A stretch of 64,000 nucleotides of DNA from Adiantum capillus-veneris (lineage: Eukaryota > Streptophyta > Polypodiopsida > Polypodiales > Pteridaceae): assembly GCA_014529385.2 (NCBI GenBank), contig CM043967.1:2080501-2144500 (forward strand), written 5' to 3'. Numbering within the stretch: position 1 is the first letter of the stretch; every line of letters starts with the position of its first letter. A program made the position numbers and the translations under genes. The notes under the pieces were generated by a model. It was not told the origin of the DNA. It saw only the letters and a program-made list of their open reading frames with translations, and ran no database searches. Positions 56,520-64,000 of the stretch are shown here, piece after piece.

Positions 56520-58980
56520 TGAGAATTATATTAGGCGATGTGGATATGATTAGACAAATTTTGGGTGTAATAATGGCTTGGGGTTGCATTGTGCTTAATT
56601 TCAAGCTACAACTATATAAACATAAATAAAACACACTCCTTTATCTTTGTTAAAACAAAGTGATTAAGAAAGAAAGAATGCCTCTTATTTGTTTTCCAAA
56701 TGATAGGTAGAAAAATAAGGCTAGAGAGCCTATCCATGACATTACAAGAGCCCCCTACAATATGCACACATAGTGCATTGCCGAGCATGTAGGTGGATGT
56801 AGATAGTGAGAATCTCCTCTATACATGCACTTGTACATAGTTAGATTTGTAGTTAGTAATCATGGCCAGTAATTGTAATAGTGCATAGGCAGTTGGAACC
56901 TAGTTGAAGAACCTAGTACAATGGGCCATTAAAGTGTCTTGAGACACTAACATGTCATGTTTTCCTACCAAGTTTTGACAATTTATTTGTCAAGTTAGAA
57001 AGAAGTTTTTTACACCTTGCTTCTACCATAGGTTGGTTATAAGGGAAAGAAAACATTGAATTTTTATTCATCTCAAAATACAAGCCCTAAGGACAAATTT
57101 GTGGTAATTTCAAAGTCATAAGTTTTAGTGAATTGCAAGAAACATCATAAAATTCTTCTATCTTCTTATAGAGATGAATTTCTTTATGTTTGTAAAAGCC
57201 AAGTGTTAGTACTTAGTGTTACAAAACAAGGGAATGACCTTCAAAAAACAGATTAAAAGTCACTTGCAAGCTATAGACATAATTTCATACTCGAACACGT
57301 GCTCACTAAGAGCATAATTTTGGCCTTTCAAAGGTCCTCTCATGGAGTTGGGGCTATTGTAGTGCAATTTGAGAACATCAAATGACTTGATATGTTAAAA
57401 TCAAGAGACTACATATTTTTCTGCTCCCTAACTTGGTTAAATCTTGTCGCTTACACCCTATCTTGAAATTTTCATTGCACAAAAACTCTTAAAAATATTT
57501 AGTCTTCCACAATAAGATTGAAACCAAGGTTTTACGTACCCCAATTGTATCCATACAATATAATTTGATACATTTAATTGATATATATGGAAAGTTTGAA
57601 GTTATTTGAGGTTTTGAATACTTATGTCTCAAGAATTAAAATATCAATTTTTTTGCATCCGTTGTTTTGAATATTTGAAATGATCCAATAATGGTTGCAT
57701 ACCAAAACACCTATACTTGCCACCTTGAGTTCTCAATAGAGAGGGTAAGCAATCTATTACTTTCTAGAACTCACAAATACATCAAAAACATATTTTTCTA
57801 TGTATACAATGATATGCTTGAGATGGCCATATCAAACACGTAGAACTTCCCATTATTTTATATACTCTCAAGTAATTTTTATTGCACATGAAACTTGAAA
57901 TTATCTATCAAACAATTGTGGAAAAGTTGCATACAATTTTCTACAATGTCTCTCATTTTTTATTAAGCTTATAAAGTTGATTTATTTAAAACATCAACTG
58001 TAGTCTTATGGGGATCCACTTGATGAGTACATTTCTTGATCATGAAAGCTTCTAAAATGCAAGGTTATACTTTAAAAAGACCCTCTAGCTAGCATATTTA
58101 AGAGGGTTATCTTAAATACACCGCCTGATGCAAGTAGCATTTAATCTAAATTTGATAAAAAGGGACACTTAAGTGTCCTATTTTTGTACCAAACTAGTGT
58201 TTAACATGACCCGTTACTTTCATTTTAGGATGCTATCACTCCATTAAGGGCTATCTCTAGTCCTTTTTAGTTGTTGAGATGTTGATCTAGTTGTATCTAA
58301 TCTCTATTGTAATCCAACATATGGTGCTAGTTGTACTTTTGATCAATTTTTTGAATACATCAATTCCAATGTCTTGTGTCTAAGATCTGACTTTGTACTT
58401 TTAGTTTGATGCATTATATGATCTCCTTTTTTTCATTTTAAGTTTAAATCTATTGTCCAAATCAAGCTAATTTGTCATCTAACAATAAATCTCCAACCTA
58501 GACTGTTAGAGGGACTAGATCATTCCATTTTGGCGATCATGGTGGTAAGCTTAATCTCATGACAAGAACACATCTCCTACTTGGAATTTAGAGTCAGCTA
58601 AACATTTGCAATGCTACCATGATTCAACAAGAGAAACAAGATTTGCCACAATGTTTACTAAGGAGAAATACAATATCATCATGATGGTAAAAGAATCAGA
58701 GTAGAGCTCCGATGATGGACCTTAATCCTAGAATGAGAAACAAATGTCAACCCTAGAAGCAGAGGACTTGAGGAGCTTGGGGAATTCAACATTCAGCTAC
58801 ATCCAACAGAAGGCATTTAGAGAGGGCTAAAATATGTTCTCATTTGCATGCAACATCACATGGAAAACCACACTAGACAAATGAGCATAATATTGTGAAT
58901 AAAATAGACAATCACTGTAATGATAGATGGGATGTTGATCATTACAACAAACACAAGCACAACGAAAGAAAGTCTGACCA
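56520..58980. other. No gene recognised
   Basis: About 2.5 kb of A/T-rich sequence with no ORF over 60 codons of interest, no clear repeat and no RNA gene I can recognise. Might contain further exons or 3' sequence of the 56294 gene. Confidence 0.5.
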
Positions 58981-58984
58981 CAAG

Positions 58985-59500
58985 GAGAATCCCAGATGTA
59001 GAGAACAAGAGTTGGATTATTACAGGTCGAGACATGGGGAAAGATCAAACGACTTGAGGATGTCCTTTCCAACATTCAAGGGTGAAAGGTATGATGATCC
59101 AAGTGTGCACATACAAGATTTGAACAATATGCGGATCTGAAAGATAATAATGAAGATAAGTGGGGTGAATACTTTCCACGGATTGTGAACGATATAGCCA
59201 AGAACTATTACCATTACCCAACATGAAAACTTTTTGGACCTATAGCAACCAAAAGAAGGCGTTTCTTCTAGATTATAGTGATAACTGTGGGGATGAATGC
59301 ATACTTTGCGAGTTAGATAGGATCAAGCAAAGAAAGTTTCAATGAGAAGCTATGTGGAAAAGATCAAGGAACTCACTAGAAAACTAATTGAACCTCTTGT
59401 AGAGAAGAGAATTTCTAGTGGATTCAAAAACAAGAAACTTAGAGAGCAAGACGTATCAGCCTGGGATTTCAAAATGACGTGATCACACTATAATTTCAAA
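58985..59500 (+). pseudogene. Gypsy gag relic
   Basis: The frame 58895-59140 ends with FPTFKGERYDDPSVHIQDL. After a shift come FEQYADLKDNNEDKWGEYF and NDIAKNYYHYP, then QAKKVSMRSYVEKIKELTRKL in another frame. This is the order of a Ty3/gypsy capsid domain (fold start, EDKW-EYF, YY-YP, Q-K-S-RSY-E). Several frameshifts. No zinc knuckle or LTR found nearby. Confidence 0.6.
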
Positions 59501-59577
59501 ATAACAAAAGAAATGCAAAATAACAAATATTTTGTTAATTGACATTCATCTTTTTTTACCTCCAGGAAGACCTGGAT

Positions 59578-59710
59578 CCCGGCTCGTAGCCCGCCGGGCC
59601 CATCGGGCTAGTGAATTTTCCCGGCGGTCACGCCGGGTAAAGCATTTGCCCGTCGGGCCCGCCGTGGCTATATAAAGGTGACGTCGGTGCTTATCTTTTC
59701 ACAAAAGAGG
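59578..59710 (+). promoter_or_regulatory. GC-rich TATA promoter
   Basis: TATATAAAG at 59669-59677 follows a GC-rich upstream part with an inverted repeat TAGCCCG...CGGGCTA (59587-59610) and repeated CCGGCGG/GCCGGG elements. TGACGTC at 59679-59685 resembles a bZIP site, though it lies downstream of the TATA box. Transcription would start near 59700 and include the hairpin array and the kinase frame. A promoter is inferred from sequence only. Confidence 0.55.
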
Positions 59711-59880
59711 TACATTGAAAAGTCTTCACCAAACTTTCTGGCAGCTTTCCACATTCTCAAAGCAGTGTAGCAGTAATTTTTTAAACCCTTCCTTATTTTA
59801 TTGATGTTTTTTTGAGTTTTTTGCGTTAAAACTTAAAGGTTTAAAATATCTTTTATCAAATCATCGTACGTGGATGCACT

Positions 59881-61030
59881 GGCACATGGTTGCAATTGCA
59901 GCTAGGTGTGTCATTGCAAAAGCGTACGATGATTATGTTTTATATTGCTCCCAGTCATTCATGCTTCGGCACATGGTTGCAATTGCAACTAGGTGTGTTG
60001 CTGCTAGAATGACAGGAGAATTTGTTTGAAAGAAGTAACCGTGTGTGAATGCACTGGCACATGGTTGCAACTTCGGCTAGGTGTGTCATTGCAAAAGCGT
60101 AGGGTCATTATGTTTTATGTTGCTTCCAGTCATTCATGCTTCGGCACATGGTTGCAATTGCGACTAGGTGTGTTGTTGCTAGAATGACAGGAACATCTGT
60201 TTGAAAGAAGTCACCGTGTGTAGATGCACTAGCACATGGTTGCAATTGCGGCTAGGTGTGCCATTGCAAAAACGCAAGATGACTATGTTTTATGTTGCTT
60301 CCCGTCATTCATGCTTCGGCACATGGTTGCAATTGCGACTAGGTGTGTTGCTGCTAGATTGACGGTAGCATCTAATGCATGAATGTGTGCTCAAATAATT
60401 TCATAATGCTTCATATGCTTGAATCTTGAAAGAAGACATCGTGCGTGGATGCACTGGCACATGGTTGCAATTGCGACTAGGTGTGTCATTGCAAAAGCGT
60501 AGGATGACTATGTTTTATGTTGCTCCCAGTCATTCATGCTTCGGCACATGGTTGCAATTGCGACTAGGTGTGTTGCTGCTAGAATGACAGAGGCATCTGT
60601 TTGAAAGAAGTCACCGTGCCTGGATGCACTGGCACATGGTTGCAATTGCGGCTAGGTGTGTCATTGCAAAAGCCTAGGATGACTATGTTTTATGTTGCTC
60701 CGAGTCATTCATGCTTCGGCACATGGTTGGAATTGCGACTAGGTGTGTTGCTACTAGAATGACAAGAGCATCTATTTGAAAGAAGTCACCGTGCGTGGAT
60801 GCACTGGCACATGGTTGCAATTGCGGCTAGGTGTGTCATTGCAAAAGCGTAGGGTGACTATGTTTTATGTTGCTCCCAGTCATTCATGCTTTGGCACATG
60901 GTTGCAATTGCGACTATGTGTGTTGCTGCTAGAATGACAGGAGCATCTGTTTGTAAGTTGTCGTACGGTGAGGCATTGGCACATGGTTGCAATTGCGATT
61001 AGGTGTGTCACTGCAAAAGCGTATGAGATC
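59881..61030 (+). repeat. 13-copy array of ~87-bp hairpin units (175-bp dimers)
   Basis: GGCACATGGTTGCAATTGC (with variants) starts at 59881, 59968, 60056, 60143, 60231, 60318, 60456, 60543, 60631, 60718, 60806, 60893 and 60978: alternating 87 and 88 bp, one gap of 138. Odd units have a GATGCACT start and CATTGCAAAAGC end; even units a CCAGTCATTCATGC start and TGCTAGAATGACAGGAGC end, so the true period is 175 bp. Each unit can form a stem-loop (see findings). The last copy is followed 150 bp later by the kinase ATG. Confidence 0.9.
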
Positions 61031-61136
61031 TATGCTCTATATTGCACTTTTTCTTTCACGTACAAAAGATCCAAATGCAGTGGCACATAGTTATATTTCA
61101 CAATGTGTTGTTTGCAATAATACCATTGCAGGCAAA

Positions 61137-62671
61137 ATGGATCCTTCTGCTACTTCAATGATAGAGTTCAAAAATAAAATTAGACAATTGTTGATTACGA
61201 TCGTCAATGCACTAGATCCCGACGATATAGCGCAGATTGTTGCAGATGAGTCTAAATTGCAATCATTATATAGTGAGATTGCCCGCAAAATGTTGTTGTT
61301 ATATCCAGACAAAACAACCGAATCAATAAACTCATTACTGAGCAGTTGGGTGGGCAATTTGCCCAAGGTGACCTCTGTTTTGAAAGAGGAATGCCCTCAA
61401 GAAGTAGACAAGGGTAAGCTAAAGCATTGGAACACTAGATGGAGAGCTGAAAAGGAGAGATCAAGGCGAGCATCCCACATAGACACACAGTTTGGCCTAA
61501 GCAAGAAAATGAGAATGGTTGTCACCAGAGTTGTGGGGAGCAACCAAGTTGGAGAACCGTTTATTGAGGAGGCTTCTATTGAGGGAACATTGGGTTCTAC
61601 TGCTTCTACCAGTCACCTGGAGAGCAGTATATACAATTCTGAATGTAGTATGACTCTAGGCATTCCAAATAAGTCCATTAAGACGATCAAGAAACTTGGG
61701 TCAGGGGCTTATGGCACAGGGTGGCAAGTTTAAATCAAAGGGATCAGTTTCCTCCCGCACCGAATACTTATTGTGCCAAGGAGTTCAAAGGACAGGCCAA
61801 GCATCAGTGGAAAAGATTTGCATCAGAAAGTGGGGTAGATCTCAACCATAGAGGGATTGTGAGGAGTATTGCCCACTCTGTAACGTTGCCATGGTTTCTG
61901 ATATTCCCCTACTTCAATGGGGGAAATTTAGGTGATCTTATGGAGACAGTGCCCCATCCACATGGCTCTTTCACGATGCTTGTAGCGCATCAAGAGGGGA
62001 AAGGAAAGATCCCTGCAGACTTTAAATGGGAGCAGCCCTATGAAGACCAGAAAACACGTATCAAGAGCCTGTGCAATCATGCTCCCTCGTTGATCCATGC
62101 CTTGGTGAAGGCATTGTGATTCGCACATAACGAGGGAGTGATCCACAATGATCTCCATCCATGGAACATCATGTTGGACTTTACCAAGGATCTCACTCCC
62201 CGTATTGGAATAATGGATTGGGGATTGTCTCTGCGTGTTGGCTTAGAGACACAAAAGACCAACAATACCGATGAAAACTGGCAAAAGCTTCATCCTTGGC
62301 GAGCTCCTGAGTTACTAGATGGCAATCACCCGTGCCAATGGACCAAGGCCACAGATGTGTACGCCATAGGATGGGTGATATGGCAATTTTATAAGTTTTG
62401 TGGAGAGTTCTCTGACTACTACAGCACAGATTGGTTCAAACATAAGGTTTCAGTGGAGGTACAAGCCATATCTAGGATTGTTGTGGAAGGTTCGGTGAGG
62501 AAGAAATCCACAGAGAGAAATACCTTGGCACTTTTGGACGAAGAATTAGAAAGATTTATAGCCCAGCCAGAACGATGCTTACGCCCTCCCTCTGAAATGA
62601 GTGTAGCCTTTTTTTTATGGATATATGATGTACTTTATGAAGCAGGGTTTTCTGAGACTTTTGACTTATAA
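61137..62671 (+). pseudogene. Protein kinase gene, broken
   Basis: ATG at 61137 follows an acceptor-like TTGCAG. About 180 residues without recognised domain (MDPSATSMIEFK..., with a helical, basic middle) lead to a glycine loop KTIKKLGSGAYGTG at 61685-61725. A one-base shift there moves the kinase body to another frame: CAKEFKGQ (the ATP-site Lys), FNGGNLGDLM (hinge), then TGA at 62117, then VIHNDLHPWNIMLDF (catalytic loop with N in place of R), GIMDWGLSL (DWG instead of DFG), HPWRAPELL (APE) and TDVYAIGWVIWQF. It ends at 62671. The frameshift and stop make it a likely pseudogene, though otherwise well kept. Upstream lie a promoter and the hairpin array. Confidence 0.75.
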
Positions 62672-62840
62672 AATCACTTTTAAAATTTGGGTTTTATGCG
62701 CCATGGATGATGTATGAGTAATAAAAACACTTTGTTATATCTCAATAGACAACAAATTTTCTATGAGTTTTGTTTTTTCTCTTAAGTTTCAAGCAATAAG
62801 CCACGTGGAATCGCTGATTGTCATTCATTGATTTAAAAAA

Positions 62841-62984
62841 TGGTGGTTACTCTTATATCAATTGATTGTCTTAAGATGGTGGTTATTCTTATATCAATTG
62901 ATTGTCGTAAAATGGTGGTTACTCTTATATCAATTGATTCTCGTAAAATGGTGGTTACTCTTATAGCAATTGATTATCATTAAG
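62841..62984 (+). repeat. 36-bp tandem repeat, 4 copies
   Basis: TGGTGGTTACTCTTATATCA starts at 62841, 62877, 62913 and 62949, followed each time by ATTGATT and a short variable part. Confidence 0.9.
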
Positions 62985-63023
62985 TTTGTATGCCGTAACT
63001 GAAGTATAGTGTTTAATCAGGAT

Positions 63024-63960
63024 ATGGATAATGATAATCAAAGGGCTAAGCGCGCTTTTGAGCGTCTCAGATCCATGAGTCAAGGCGGTGGAGTGAATGA
63101 CACCGCTCAAATTGCAGCTCGTTGCTCCTAGTGGGCCAACCCAGTGGGTACACAATGAAAAGAGGTGAACTCTAGGATTGACCGAGAAATGGTCAAATCC
63201 ATATGGCCAGGCTTTGCAGATGACAACATCAAGAAAGACCGACTCAAGCTATCACAATGCATTAATGCAGACATACGAGACAATGGAGCGAACATATATC
63301 TCGATGTTATGGGTCATCCTATGCATCATATGGATTGTCCATTGTGGTTTGCCAAGATGTTATACATGCATTATGTCTTGGGTGAAGCAGTGGACTTCAA
63401 CTCAAGGACACCTCATATGACGGTTGAGGACATTCGCAGCAGTGCAATCACCGTCACACGGCAAGAGATGTCATTGGCACTAGAAGGTGCATCAATGGAA
63501 GTGCACCAAGTTAAGGAGGAGCTTCAAACTCAACTCAGGCAAGCATCACAAGCTACACAAGGCTCTCATGCAGAAGCAACCCTAAATAGAGACTTGTAAA
63601 GGGAGGTAAAGGTGCTATCTTGCCACGTAAAAGAGTTAGAGACGACTATAAAAAAACAAAATGCTGCCACATTGATTGAGCACCCAACATCTATTAAGGC
63701 CCCTCCAGCTTCTGGTGAGCACGGTGGTCCTTGCCCCATATGTAGATCATTCTTTCATGAATGGTGTGGTCACTTCAGCTTGCCATGCGGACATATATAA
63801 CATATATCATGCTTGATGCAAAGCATGATGAATAGCTTTCATTGTGCTATACGTGAGTATGAGATATCCAAAAAGCTATATGCAATGTTCAAAATGTCTG
63901 AAGACTATAATAAGTTTAAAGGTCAGTGTGAACAGGAGAATGAAGATATTCTCACAAATT
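63024..63960 (+). pseudogene. Coiled-coil/RING-like protein, single frame with several stops
   Basis: One frame runs from ATG 63024 (MDNDNQRAKRAFERLRSMSQ, after an acceptor TTTAATCAG) to about 63960, interrupted only by TAG near 63129, TGA near 63153, TAA at 63597 and TAA near 63798. Content: an unknown N-terminal domain (MVKSIWPGFADDNIKKDRL, MDCPLWFAKMLYMHYVLGEA), a helical part (EVHQVKEELQTQLRQ), then a cysteine/histidine pattern CPICRSFF ... CGHI, and after a stop HISC: C-x2-C ... C-G-H-x3-H-x2-C, like a RING-type zinc finger. Probably a transposon-related or recent host pseudogene. Confidence 0.5.
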
Positions 63961-64000
63961 TTTCACTATCACTTGGATAGTTTTTGTGACATTTGAAAAC

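Noticed and set aside
59881-61030. tRNA or tRNA-like gene cluster
   Set aside because: The stem-loops lack the TTCGA loop, anticodon arm and acceptor pairing; no A and B boxes in the right spacing.

Overview
This window looks like nuclear DNA of a land plant, most likely a seed-free lineage (bryophyte, lycophyte or fern). The grounds are Ty3/gypsy polyproteins with plant-type tRNA-Asp primer sites, short GT-AG introns (one of about 86 nt), SET-domain and FCP1-like genes, and a DUF8039-like exon. The lineage is an inference and I cannot name the species. Almost nothing here is compact: the window is nested retrotransposon debris, very large tandem-repeat fields, and a few intron-containing genes embedded in them.

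Layout. 1-1400: antisense relic of an LTR element (LTR end, polypurine tract, 3' accessory ORF). 1621-4025: two integrase fragments alternating with a 754-bp LTR-end/primer-site/leader module present twice, and a short tandem repeat. 4026-22975: a very large (about 19 kb) decayed Ty3/gypsy element with gag, protease, RT-RNase H, integrase, a second retropepsin-like domain after the integrase, a long spacer carrying a 24-bp palindrome every 285 bp, and a 3.4-kb sense accessory ORF before the 3' LTR. 22976-24850: antisense relic of the same accessory ORF family. 25950-27960: another gypsy pol relic, split by a 657-bp insertion with 8-bp target duplications.

28700-56280: a repeat field built on the motif GGTCCACCACTTGTCC or its complement, alternating with small hairpins. 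It runs in one orientation left of 34.6 kb and in the other right of 38 kb. Embedded in it on the minus strand is a gene island: an FCP1/NIF-like protein (29609-30343), a second one with a C-terminal SAP-like region (35357-36757), a SET-domain gene whose 2.6-kb intron is filled with the same repeat (37400-40729), and a ParB-like protein with a possible degenerate methyltransferase-like C-terminal half (40799-43017). From 47.1 to 51.1 kb the field forms a regular 867-bp higher-order repeat. At 56294 a plus-strand DUF8039-like exon follows the last repeat block.

58985-63960: a gag relic, then a GC-rich TATA promoter, then a 13-copy array of about 87 bp (175-bp dimers) with strong stem-loop potential leading into a broken protein-kinase gene, and finally a broken coiled-coil/RING-like ORF.

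How it fits together: the retroelements are inactive, and many reading frames are kept open except for isolated in-frame stop codons, many of which are compatible with C-to-T change. The minus-strand ParB-like, SET and FCP1-like genes are chromatin/DNA-associated by domain content and share their flanks and an intron with one repeat family. That association is the most interesting candidate system here.
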